Assembly (NCBI GenBank): GCA_963805645.1 | Contig: CAWDVA010000001.1 | Span: 1-10,422, forward strand | DNA length: 10,422 nucleotides | Origin: CAVXEH01 sp963805645 | GTDB lineage: Bacteria > Chloroflexota > Limnocylindria > QHBO01 | Direction: 5' to 3' | In this document: positions 1 to 6,344 of the stretch, one piece after another | How positions within the stretch are numbered: position 1 is the first letter of the stretch | Layout: every line of letters starts with the position of its first letter | Translations under genes and position numbers: made by a program | Notes under the pieces: model-generated | What the model was told of the DNA's origin: nothing | Databases searched by the model: none | The model's input: only the letters and a program-made list of their open reading frames with translations

Positions 1-1
1 C

Positions 2-319
2 GAGGCACACGGGTCGCCGTACGGCCGGTACCTCCTGATCGGGCGCTGGGCAAACGGGGCCACTACCGGATGGGACGTCGCCAACGGAGACCGGTCCGGC
101 CGGACACCCACTGCGGGATCTGACGCGTTCACCTCGGTGGAGGGCTGGATCCCAAGGTGGGGATCGCGGACCTCCGTCCGCGCAGAGCGTTCCGGCAGTG
201 GGCGATGTTCTGGCTGCCGTGACGTAACGTCGGGGACGGGCGGTTCCCCGACGGCAGGGTACGGCAGGTGTGACATGACGTCGCCGAAGGACCGTTTTGG
301 GGCCCCAGGGCGACGTTAG
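2..319 (+). other. Possible 3' end of a CDS entering from the left; otherwise no gene seen in 1-399
   Basis: One + frame is open from base 2 to a TAG at 317-319 (about 105 codons). It begins with a stretch of GC-ending codons reading EAHGSPYGRYLLIGRWANG, which could be the tail of a protein. I recognise no family in it. In DNA this GC-rich an open frame of 300 bp means little: at least one reverse frame is equally open here. The second half of the frame has poor codon structure and is interrupted by hairpin-forming sequence. I treat the region as mostly intergenic, with at best a partial gene at the left edge. The alternative is wholly non-coding, structured DNA between two convergent units. 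Confidence 0.2.
165..182. other. Hairpin, 7-bp stem
   Basis: CGCGGAC (165-171) and GTCCGCG (176-182) pair perfectly around a CTCC loop. No U-rich tail follows on either strand, so it is not a standard intrinsic terminator. It lies in the gene-poor left end, close to two further inverted repeats. Confidence 0.4.
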
Positions 320-330
320 GTTACGGTCAC
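219..330. repeat. Repeated TGAC-TAACGTCG-like elements, direct and inverted
   Basis: TGACGTAACGTCG (220-232) recurs as TGACATGACGTCG (271-283), 11 of 13 bases identical. An inverted relative, CGACGTTA, is found at 311-318 and followed by GGTTACGGTCAC, so that 219-232 and 311-330 form an imperfect long-range inverted repeat. Between them CGGGGA (231-236) and TCCCCG (245-250) can form a hairpin. Function is unknown; repeated protein-binding sites or a folded transcript are possible. The pattern is seen directly, the interpretation is inference. Confidence 0.35.
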
Positions 331-340
331 TGGAACAGGC

Positions 341-394
341 GCGGTCGGTGCGGTGGGCACGGTGGGCACGCTGGGCGCGGTGGGCGCGCTGTCC
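341..394. repeat. 9-bp tandem repeat, six degenerate units
   Basis: The units are GCGGTCGGT, GCGGTGGGC, ACGGTGGGC, ACGCTGGGC, GCGGTGGGC and GCGCTGTCC. Four interior units follow RCGSTGGGC. The array ends 5 bp before the stop codon of the serine hydrolase gene, so it lies in the 3' untranslated part of that transcript. A multiple-of-three unit suggests either former coding sequence (a tripeptide repeat) or replication slippage in GC-rich DNA. Confidence 0.6.
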
Positions 395-399
395 GGCGG

Positions 400-1740
400 C
401 TAGACGGGGCGCCAGCCCTCGGGGTCGACGCCTCCGGGGATGGGTGCCTGCGGATCGTACGGCTCGCGGGTGAAGACGAAGGAGCCAATGTCCAGGTGAC
501 TGAGGCGGCCATCCGCGTCGCGCACCGGCCGCAGCGTCTCGCCGGCAAAGTAGCCGTCGAGGCCAGTCCAGGTCCCGTCGCCCGCGGGGCGAAACCGTGC
601 GTTGCGGCTGCCCTTGCCCGCCAGCGAGCCCAGCGCCAGGTGCCGATCCGCCTCGAGCTTCAGCGAATACCCCGTGGGGCCCCAGAACCACACACCGGCT
701 AGCTCAAGGAGCGAGGGATCCAGGTCGGCCATGGGCCGCCAGGGCTCCGGGATCCGCGGCTCGCGGTCCGCGACGATGTTCACCAGATCGGCGACCAGGG
801 TGCCAATCGGCAGCCCGCTGGTCACGTTGGCCAGGGCCACGCCGCCCACGTCGTCCTCGGCGCTGACCCACAGGGTGCAGACGAAGCCGGGCATCGAGCC
901 GGTGTGCCCGGCGAGCACGCGATCCGGCGTGCGAAGCAGCTGCATCCCCAGCCCGTAGCCGGACTCCCAACCGTCACCCTCGGGGCCTGATCGCGGCTCG
1001 CGCATCTGGGCCGCGGTGTCCGCGGACAGGACGCCATCGGCGCCGTTGGCAAGCAGGGTGGCGAACCGGGTCAGGTCCTCGACGGTCGACCACAGCTGGC
1101 CGGCGGGCGCCATGCGGCCAACCTCCTGCACCATCTCCGCCTGCACGAGATCGGCCCAGGGATGGACGGCATACCCGCGCGCGTACGGCTCGCGAGGCAG
1201 GAAGGAGGTCCGCGTCATCCCCAGCGGGTCCAGGACCTCGCGCTGGAGCACGTCGGGCCATGGCTGCCCGCGGAGGGCCTCGACCACGCCGCCGAGCAGC
1301 CCGAAGCCGGGGTTCGAGTAGTGGAAACGCCATCCGGGCGGGTGCTTGAGCACCGGGTCCACGATGTCCGCCAGCTCCGGGCGGAGGTCGCCGGGCGTCC
1401 GCTCCCACCACGGAGCCGGCGTCTCGCTGGCAAGGCCGGCGGTGTGCGACAGCAGCTGCTTGATGGTCACCCCGCGTACCGGCGCGTCGGGCAGATGCGC
1501 CTCCAGCGGGTCCTCCAGGCCCAGGCGCCCCTCGTCGCACAGGCGCATGACCAGGACCGCGACGAAGGTCTTCGACAGCGAGCCGATCCGGAACTGGGTG
1601 TTCGTGGTGGTCTCGATGGCCCCCGACCACGCCATCTGGCCGTCACGCACCACGGCGGCTGCGACCGATGGCGCCCGACCATCACGCTGCGCGGTGGCCA
1701 GCCGATGCAGGAGCGCTCGCACGGTCGCGGGAAGCAGCAT
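400..1740 (-). CDS. Serine hydrolase, beta-lactamase/PBP4-like fold (class C type)
   Basis: A 446-residue protein of the beta-lactamase-related family (Pfam Beta-lactamase; AmpC, EstB, D-aminopeptidases). The three catalytic boxes are visible: SxxK as S54-L-S-K57, YxN as Y141-S-N143, and HTG at 279-281 in place of KTG. An acyl-serine mechanism on an ester, amide or peptide substrate follows from the family; which substrate cannot be told. The catalytic domain ends near residue 330. The remaining 110 residues look like the beta-rich C-terminal domain common in these enzymes. No signal peptide is visible, so a cytoplasmic location is likely, unlike true AmpC. The ATG at 1740 is the only start that keeps the N-terminal helix. 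It has no Shine-Dalgarno sequence, but a TAGAAT box ends 7 bp upstream, suggesting a leaderless mRNA. The gene is divergent from the LLM oxidoreductase. The family call is firm, the substrate is open. Confidence 0.93.
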   Translation of the reverse strand: MLLPATVRALLHRLATAQRDGRAPSVAAAVVRDGQMAWSGAIETTTNTQFRIGSLSKTFVAVLVMRLCDEGRLGLEDPLEAHLPDAPVRGVTIKQLLSHTAGLASETPAPWWERTPGDLRPELADIVDPVLKHPPGWRFHYSNPGFGLLGGVVEALRGQPWPDVLQREVLDPLGMTRTSFLPREPYARGYAVHPWADLVQAEMVQEVGRMAPAGQLWSTVEDLTRFATLLANGADGVLSADTAAQMREPRSGPEGDGWESGYGLGMQLLRTPDRVLAGHTGSMPGFVCTLWVSAEDDVGGVALANVTSGLPIGTLVADLVNIVADREPRIPEPWRPMADLDPSLLELAGVWFWGPTGYSLKLEADRHLALGSLAGKGSRNARFRPAGDGTWTGLDGYFAGETLRPVRDADGRLSHLDIGSFVFTREPYDPQAPIPGGVDPEGWRPV

Positions 1741-1747
1741 GCCGCGG

Positions 1748-1753
1748 ATTCTA
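1748..1753 (-). promoter_or_regulatory. Candidate -10 box TAGAAT, leaderless transcript
   Basis: On the minus strand TAGAAT (5 of 6 matches to TATAAT) ends 7 bp before the ATG of the serine hydrolase. A start site 6-8 bp downstream of a -10 box would fall on or next to the ATG, and no ribosome binding site lies in between. I see no convincing -35 box. Confidence 0.5.
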
Positions 1754-1815
1754 TGCCAGGCGGTCGTGCGCCTCGTCGATGAACGGCTTGACCGTCTCGT
1801 GCCAGGTCGGGCGGG

Positions 1816-1822
1816 TTAGCCT
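1816..1822 (+). promoter_or_regulatory. Candidate -10 box TTAGCCT upstream of LLM oxidoreductase
   Basis: TTAGCCT ends 21 bp before the ATG at 1844. It is preceded by GGTCGGGCGG (1805-1814). The same decamer stands directly before TTACCCT upstream of the DUF1905 gene (7700-7716). No good -35 at normal spacing is seen; TTGACC at 1788-1793 is 23 bp away, too far for a standard sigma-70 promoter. Confidence 0.4.
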
Positions 1823-1843
1823 AGGTGCGAGGAAGGAGGCGCA

Positions 1844-2770
1844 ATGCGTATCGGTCTGACGATCATGCTGCACGGCGGCTCGCCCGAGGGCGAACGCGAC
1901 GCGCCGCGATGGACGGACATCCGGGAGCAGGCCCGAGCCGCGGAGGAGGCCGGATTCGACATCGTGGTCATCGAGGACGGGACCATGTATCGCGATGAGG
2001 ATGAGAGGATCGGGTGGTGGGAGTCGGTGAGCATGGCCGGGGCCCTCGCCGCGGCCACCGAGCGGATCGACATCGGCCATTCGGTCCTCAACGGCCCGTA
2101 CCGTCCGCCAACCCTGGTCGCGAACATCGCGGACACGCTCGACGAGATCTCGGGCGGGCGATACGTCCTGGGCATTGGCCGCGGAAACACGGAGGAGGTC
2201 GACTACGCGGCGGTGGGCGTTGCGGCGGACCACCGAACGGCCCGGCTGGCGGAGGCGCTTCCCGTCATCCGCGGCCTGCTGAAGGACGGGCGCGTGGACT
2301 TCGCGGGCGAGTACTGGTCGGCGCACGATGCGGAGCTGGTGATGCGCGGCCCGCGTCCACAGGGGCCGCCCATCGTCGTGGCCGCGGCCGGGCCGAAGAT
2401 GCTCCGGCTCACGGCGCGTTACGCAGATGGCTGGAACTGGTGGACGACCACGGGTACGGACGTGTCTCAGCTGCGCCCCATCGTGGACGAGCTGGAGCGC
2501 GCCTGTGACGAGACCGGCCGCGACCCCGCGACGCTGCAGCGCTCTCTTGACGTCTATTCCGTCGATCCGCTCGGCCGCTTCCCCGATGCGAACCTGCTTT
2601 CGGGAAGTCCCGACGAGCTCGCGGATGCCATCCTCTCCTTCGGGGAGCTCGGATTCGACGAGATTCGCTGCGATCTGCACCACCCTCCGTCGGACGGAAG
2701 CGTGCTGCGGGAGGCGATCCCCGCGATGGCCGGCGTGGTGGAGCGTGTCCACGCCGCTGCGACGGGCTGA
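1844..2770 (+). CDS. LLM-class flavin-dependent oxidoreductase (luciferase-like)
   Basis: 308 residues, a typical length for a single-domain bacterial luciferase-like monooxygenase (TIM barrel binding FMN or F420). Diagnostic stretches are GGRYVLGIGRG at about 104-114, which is the family GR(F/Y)xLGxGxG motif, and GPPIVVAAAGPKMLRLTARY around 174-193, followed by ADGWN, which is the typical Gxx..A...ADG signature of the second half of the barrel. F420-dependent members are common in high-GC soil bacteria, but cofactor and substrate cannot be read from the sequence. The ATG has an excellent ribosome binding site, GGAAGGAGG at 1831-1839, 4 nt before the start. It is divergent from the serine hydrolase, with 103 bp between the two starts. 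It appears monocistronic or loosely linked to the CPBP gene 100 bp downstream. No anomalies are seen. Confidence 0.92.
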   Translation: MRIGLTIMLHGGSPEGERDAPRWTDIREQARAAEEAGFDIVVIEDGTMYRDEDERIGWWESVSMAGALAAATERIDIGHSVLNGPYRPPTLVANIADTLDEISGGRYVLGIGRGNTEEVDYAAVGVAADHRTARLAEALPVIRGLLKDGRVDFAGEYWSAHDAELVMRGPRPQGPPIVVAAAGPKMLRLTARYADGWNWWTTTGTDVSQLRPIVDELERACDETGRDPATLQRSLDVYSVDPLGRFPDANLLSGSPDELADAILSFGELGFDEIRCDLHHPPSDGSVLREAIPAMAGVVERVHAAATG

Positions 2771-2870
2771 GGCGACGCCCGCCGTGCGGTGGTGCCTGCC
2801 GCGTTGGTGACGTCCAGCCCTAGGCAAGCCGGGGATTCGCGCGATCCTGACGCCTCGTGAGAGGCACGCC

Positions 2871-3617
2871 ATGAGCTGCTCCATGCCGATGCGGCGCGGA
2901 CCTGCTCCGGCCAGCGCAGCGACCGCTTCGCGTGGCGACCGCCGGGCGCGCATCGAGCTGGTCGCCCTGCTGGCATTGCTGCTCGTCACCCTGGCCGCCT
3001 CGTTCGCCAAGGGGCAGGACATCTACCTCTTCGCCTACATCATGACCATCTCCGTGGCCGTGGGCGGTCCGCGCCGCCACGGCCGCGCGTGGAGCGCCAT
3101 CGGCATCAAGGGCGACTTCGGCGCCGACCTGCGCCGGGTCTGGTACCTGGCCGGGCTCGACGCGGTGGTCTTCCAGCTGCTGCCACCCACCATCCTCGTC
3201 GCCGTGGTGCTCGGGTTCGGGAACCAGCTCGTCGACCACATCGGCGCCCGGCTGCCGGTCGAGATCGGCTCGGCGGCGGGAATCGGCGCCATTGGCGGAC
3301 TGCTGGCCCTGGCGCTGGTCTTGACCCTGGTGGAGGAGATCGTCTTCCGGGTGATCATCCAGGACCGCCTGGCCTGGTTCATCGGCACGCCGGCGGCCAT
3401 CGGCGCCGCCGCTCTGCTGTTCGGGGTGACCCACGCGGTGGGCGCCTCGGGCAGCCCGCAGGTCATCGCTGCCGATGTCGCCGGCGTCACCCTGGACGGC
3501 GTCTTCTTCGGGCTCATCTACGCCCGCACGCACAACCTGCTGGTGACGTGGGGCACCCACTACGCGGCCGATGTGGTTGGGGTCATTGCCCTGCTGACCA
3601 TCTTCCGCGTGGCCTAG
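2871..3617 (+). CDS. CPBP family intramembrane glutamic endopeptidase
   Basis: A 248-residue multi-pass membrane protein. The Abi/CPBP (Rce1-like) motifs are all present: motif 1 as E155-E156-x3-R160 (EEIVFR), motif 2 as F184-x3-H188 (LFGVTH), and motif 3 as H230-x3-D234 (GTHYAAD) in place of the usual HxxxN/B. Hydrophobic segments lie at about 28-46, 50-66, 96-117, 136-154, 171-188, 203-218 and 235-246. The family cleaves substrates within or next to the membrane; in bacteria members act in bacteriocin self-immunity, peptide pheromone processing or envelope functions, and none of these can be assigned here. The chosen ATG follows GAGAGG with 7 nt spacing. Two further in-frame ATGs (2883, 2889) are possible, since the first 20 residues are unconserved-looking. 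The gene converges on the LuxR regulator (55 bp). Confidence 0.88.
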   Translation: MSCSMPMRRGPAPASAATASRGDRRARIELVALLALLLVTLAASFAKGQDIYLFAYIMTISVAVGGPRRHGRAWSAIGIKGDFGADLRRVWYLAGLDAVVFQLLPPTILVAVVLGFGNQLVDHIGARLPVEIGSAAGIGAIGGLLALALVLTLVEEIVFRVIIQDRLAWFIGTPAAIGAAALLFGVTHAVGASGSPQVIAADVAGVTLDGVFFGLIYARTHNLLVTWGTHYAADVVGVIALLTIFRVA

Positions 3618-3678
3618 ACGGCAGCGGAACCCCGTCCATGGCGGCCGGCGTCAGGGCCAGGTGGTTGGCGATCACCTG
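3617..3678. terminator. Two weak hairpins between convergent genes
   Basis: GACGG (3617-3621) pairs with CCGTC (3632-3636), starting at the stop of the CPBP gene. CAGGTG (3658-3663) pairs with CACCTG (3673-3678), overlapping the stop of the LuxR gene. Each sits where a terminator is expected, one per direction, but neither has a U tract and the stems are only 5-6 bp. Factor-dependent termination is equally possible. Confidence 0.25.
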
Positions 3679-4328
3679 CGGGCGACGGGCTCCGACGGCG
3701 AGCTGTCGGCCGTGATCCACCCCGCCTGGAGTCCCGCGGACACGGCCTCCGCACGATTGCGGGCGCCGAGCTTGCCGTAGATCCGGGCGAGGTGCGACTT
3801 GATGGTGTTCTCCGAGAGGAACAAGCGCTCGCCAATGGCCCGGGTGCTCAGCCCGGACGCGGCCAGCGCGAGCACCTCGCGTTCGCGTGCCGTCGGCGGC
3901 TCGAGGCTCTGCGTGGGAGGCAGGGTCAGGATCGCCGGCCCATGAGCACGCTGCGCGGTCCGTCGAAGAGCGAAGGCAAGCGCCAGGATCAGGGCACCCT
4001 CTCCCGCGTACAACCCGAACCGCGCGAGGTGCGCCGTGTCGGAAAGCCACGGGTGTCCCGTGATGGGGACCAGCAGCCAGGCTCCGATTGCACCGAGCAG
4101 CAGGGCCACGGCACCCGACCCGACCCCCAGCACCAGGCTGCTCAGGAGCACGGGCAGCAGAAGGATCAGGAACACGCCCCCGCCCGGCAGGATCGACCGC
4201 GAGAGTTCGGCCGCGACGATGGCGGCAACGGCCAGGAGGACCGGCGCGCCGTAGCGCACGAGCGGTCCCGCCCGGAGCGTGCGGATGCGCGTGATCGCCT
4301 GGTCGATGCCGGCCCGCAGCTGCCTCAT
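3672..4328 (-). CDS. Membrane-bound LuxR-type regulator with DUF4118-like four-helix domain
   Basis: 218 residues in two parts. Residues 25-121 hold four hydrophobic helices (about 25-43, 52-68, 71-88, 103-121). Their layout, with RYG at the start, LGVGSG between helices 2 and 3 and VPITG after helix 3, resembles the DUF4118 membrane module best known from KdpD-type sensor kinases. Residues 143-205 are a GerE/LuxR helix-turn-helix: LEPPTAREREVLALAASGLS, then TRAIGERLFLSENTIKSHL, with the family's T/L-REREVL opening and the ENTIKSHLARIYGKLGARNR recognition region (174-191). There is no receiver domain and no kinase, so it would be a one-component regulator with the DNA-binding domain anchored at the membrane. 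The ATG at 4328 is the first start after an in-frame stop; no good ribosome binding site precedes it. It is divergent from the DUF4386 operon, so control of that operon and of itself is the natural inference. The HTH is certain; the DUF4118 relation is my reading of the helix pattern. Confidence 0.87.
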   Translation of the reverse strand: MRQLRAGIDQAITRIRTLRAGPLVRYGAPVLLAVAAIVAAELSRSILPGGGVFLILLLPVLLSSLVLGVGSGAVALLLGAIGAWLLVPITGHPWLSDTAHLARFGLYAGEGALILALAFALRRTAQRAHGPAILTLPPTQSLEPPTAREREVLALAASGLSTRAIGERLFLSENTIKSHLARIYGKLGARNRAEAVSAGLQAGWITADSSPSEPVARR

Positions 4329-4411
4329 TGGTGGTTCGCCATCCGTCCATCATGGCCCAGGCGCCCGGGGCGGGCGCGGCCCACACGGCTCGATCGGTCG
4401 GGCGAAAGGTC

Positions 4412-4453
4412 GTGAATCCGCCTCACCCGGGCGCGATTCACCCGATCGGGTGA
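4412..4453. promoter_or_regulatory. Candidate operator: perfect 16-bp palindrome plus overlapping inverted repeat
   Basis: TCACCCGATCGGGTGA (4438-4453) is a perfect palindrome. Its half-site TCACCCG also occurs at 4423-4429, 15 bp to the left in the same orientation. GTGAATC (4412-4418) and GATTCAC (4435-4441) make a second, overlapping inverted repeat. All lie midway in the 276-bp gap between the divergent LuxR-type gene and the DUF4386 operon, where a shared operator would be expected. GerE-type regulators bind 16-20 bp dyads, which fits. I see no convincing -10/-35 pair to place relative to it. Confidence 0.55.
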
Positions 4454-4604
4454 CGACAACCGGCATCCAAACCCGCCAGAGTGGGTCCCGGTTTCGAGCG
4501 TCCAACCGCCCCGCCGACGTCTCCGCGATCAACCGCTGCTGCGTCCTCGCTGCCGGCTGGCCCGGAACCGCCAAGCACCCCACACACACGGAGGACACCG
4601 CAGC

Positions 4605-5360
4605 GTGATCCAGCGTCCTTCCCAGGTCTCACCGCTTGCCCTGGCCCGGGTTGCAGGGCTCCTGTACCTGGTCATCTTCCTCATGGCGCCGTTCGCGGAG
4701 TTCTTCGTTCGCGAAGGGCTGATCGTGGCCGGAGACGCCCGTGCCACGGCCGACAACATCGTGGCGTCCGAAGGGCTGTTCCGGGCCGGCTTCGCCACCG
4801 ACCTGGTGGTGTTTGTCATCGAGATTGCCCAGGCGGCACTGCTCTACGTCCTGCTGGCGCCGGTGAGCCGTCCCCTGGCCATGGTCATGTCGTTCGCGCG
4901 CCTGGCGCAGGCCACCATCCTTGGGCTGAACCTGCTGAACATGTTCACCGGGCTGCAGCTGCTGACCAACGACGCCTACGCGGCCGCCTTCGACACCGGG
5001 CAGCTCCAGGCCCTGGCCCTGGTCTTCCTGGACGCGCAGAGCTTCGGCTACGAGCTGGGCCTCGTCTTCTTCGCCCTGCACCTGTTCACCCTCGGATACC
5101 TCGTGTACCGCTCCGGCTACCTGCCCCGGATCCTGGGCGTCCTGCTGGTGCTGGCCGGCCTGGGGTACGTGGGCAACAGCTTCGCCGTCTTCCTGGCTCC
5201 CGGCCTGGCCGATGTCATGGCCGTCGCCGTCATCGTTGCCGCCGTGATTGGCGAGCTGCCGCTGACGCTGTGGCTGCTGATCAAGGGCGTGAACATCGGC
5301 CGCTGGCGGGACCGCGAGACTGCGCCTGCCACGCGCCCGGTCGCGGCGGGAGCGGCGTGA
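4605..5360 (+). CDS. DUF4386 family membrane protein
   Basis: 251 residues. The N-terminal ARVAGLLYLVIFL (14-26) and the C-terminal RSGYLPRILGVLLVLAGLGY (169-188) are characteristic of DUF4386 (PF14329). About six transmembrane helices are apparent (17-36, 63-85, 93-115, 150-168, 174-196, 203-226), and the short C-terminal tail is rich in Ala, Pro and Arg. The function of the family is unknown. The start is GTG, set by GGAGGA at 4590-4595 with 9 nt spacing; translation from there gives the typical family N-terminus. It is the first gene of a three-gene operon: its TGA shares the A with the ATG of the dehydrogenase (TGATG). It lies divergent from the LuxR-type regulator, with the palindromic candidate operator about 150 bp upstream of its start. 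An accessory or sensor role for the redox enzyme next door is inference only. Confidence 0.9.
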   Translation: MIQRPSQVSPLALARVAGLLYLVIFLMAPFAEFFVREGLIVAGDARATADNIVASEGLFRAGFATDLVVFVIEIAQAALLYVLLAPVSRPLAMVMSFARLAQATILGLNLLNMFTGLQLLTNDAYAAAFDTGQLQALALVFLDAQSFGYELGLVFFALHLFTLGYLVYRSGYLPRILGVLLVLAGLGYVGNSFAVFLAPGLADVMAVAVIVAAVIGELPLTLWLLIKGVNIGRWRDRETAPATRPVAAGAA

Positions 5361-6334
5361 TGCGAGCCGTCGTCTACCGCGAGTACGGCGGCCCGGACGT
5401 CCTGCGCGTGGAGGAGGTCGAGCAACCCGTGCCGGCCGCTGGCCAGCTGCTCGTCGCCGTGCGCGCCACGACCGTCTCGACCGCGGAGATGGCCATGCGC
5501 AAGGGCCAGCCGTTCTTCGCGCGGTTCGTCTCCGGCCTGCGGCGACCCCGGAAGCCAACCACCCCGGGCAGCGAGCTGGCCGGGGAGGTGAGCGCGGTTG
5601 GCGCCGATGTCTCGGCCTTCGAGGTCGGCGACCGGGTCGTTGCCAGCACTGGAGCGGGGCTGGGTGCGAGCGCCGAGTACGCTCTCCTCGACGCAGCGGG
5701 CGCCGTGGTGCGGATACCGGACGCGATCAGCTTCGACGAGGCGGTGACCGCCTGCGAGGGAGGGCTGACCGCCCTCCCCTTCCTCCGCGACGCCGGTCGG
5801 GTCCAGGCGGGTGACCGTGTCCTGGTCAACGGCGCCTCCGGTGGCGTGGGCTCGGCGGCCGTGCAGATCGCCAGGCATCTTGGCGCGCACGTCACGGGCG
5901 TGTGCGGCACGGAAAGCGTTGAGCTCGTGCGATCGCTCGGCGCCGATGCGGTCATCGACTACCGCCAGACCGATTTCACGGCGATGGGACAGACCTACGA
6001 CGTCGTCTTCGACGTGGCGAGCCGGTCGTCCTTCGGGCGCTGCCGCCCCATCCTCAATCCCGGCGGCCGCTATCTCCGGACGGTGCCGTCCCTGGCGATC
6101 CTTGGACAGATGCTCTGGACCCGGTGGTTCGGCAGCCGGCGGGCAACGCTCATGCTCACCGGCCTGCGGAAGCCGGCGGCAAAGGCGAAGGACCTGGCCT
6201 TCCTCATGGACCTGCTGGCCGGGGAGCGCCTTCGACCGGTGATTGGCCGGCGCTTCCGACTCGACGAATCGGTGGCGGCGCATCGCTTCGTCGAGAGCGG
6301 GGCGAAACAGGGCAGCGTCGTCCTCAGCGTCTGA
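5360..6334 (+). CDS. NAD(P)-dependent medium-chain dehydrogenase/reductase, zinc-free quinone-oxidoreductase type
   Basis: 324 residues, a full-length MDR protein. The GroES-like half starts at residue 1 (MRAVVYREYGGPDVLRVEEV) and carries PGSELAGEVSAVG (69-81) and VGDRV (89-93). The Rossmann half has VNGASGGVGSAAVQIARHLGA around 156-176, where GGVG is the nucleotide-binding loop, and LGADAVIDY near 193-201. The cysteine and histidine ligands of the catalytic and structural zinc sites are absent, as in quinone oxidoreductase, YhdH and similar enzymes. The likely reaction is NAD(P)H-dependent reduction of an enone, quinone or aldehyde; the substrate is unknown. The ATG overlaps the preceding stop by one base, has GGGAG at 5348-5352 as ribosome binding site, and should be translationally coupled to DUF4386. 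The alpha/beta hydrolase gene follows 10 nt downstream. Confidence 0.92.
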   Translation: MRAVVYREYGGPDVLRVEEVEQPVPAAGQLLVAVRATTVSTAEMAMRKGQPFFARFVSGLRRPRKPTTPGSELAGEVSAVGADVSAFEVGDRVVASTGAGLGASAEYALLDAAGAVVRIPDAISFDEAVTACEGGLTALPFLRDAGRVQAGDRVLVNGASGGVGSAAVQIARHLGAHVTGVCGTESVELVRSLGADAVIDYRQTDFTAMGQTYDVVFDVASRSSFGRCRPILNPGGRYLRTVPSLAILGQMLWTRWFGSRRATLMLTGLRKPAAKAKDLAFLMDLLAGERLRPVIGRRFRLDESVAAHRFVESGAKQGSVVLSV

Positions 6335-6344
6335 TCGGGCCGGC

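Noticed and set aside
1788..1822. TTGACC as -35 box for the LLM promoter
   Set aside because: The spacing to TAGCCT is 23 bp, beyond the usual 16-19.
3583..4386. A 267-codon minus-strand open frame over the regulator gene
   Set aside because: It lies in another frame of the LuxR-type gene, is rich in R, G and A without any domain, whereas the 218-aa frame has a clear HTH and four helices.
4481..5359. Long upstream extension of the dehydrogenase frame
   Set aside because: It overlaps the whole DUF4386 gene in another frame; the MDR domain begins exactly at the ATG at 5360, which has a ribosome binding site.
6243..6344. ATG at 6243 as start of the alpha/beta hydrolase
   Set aside because: It would overlap the end of the dehydrogenase by 92 nt and add a non-hydrophobic N-terminus; the GTG at 6345 gives a signal-like start 10 nt after the previous stop.
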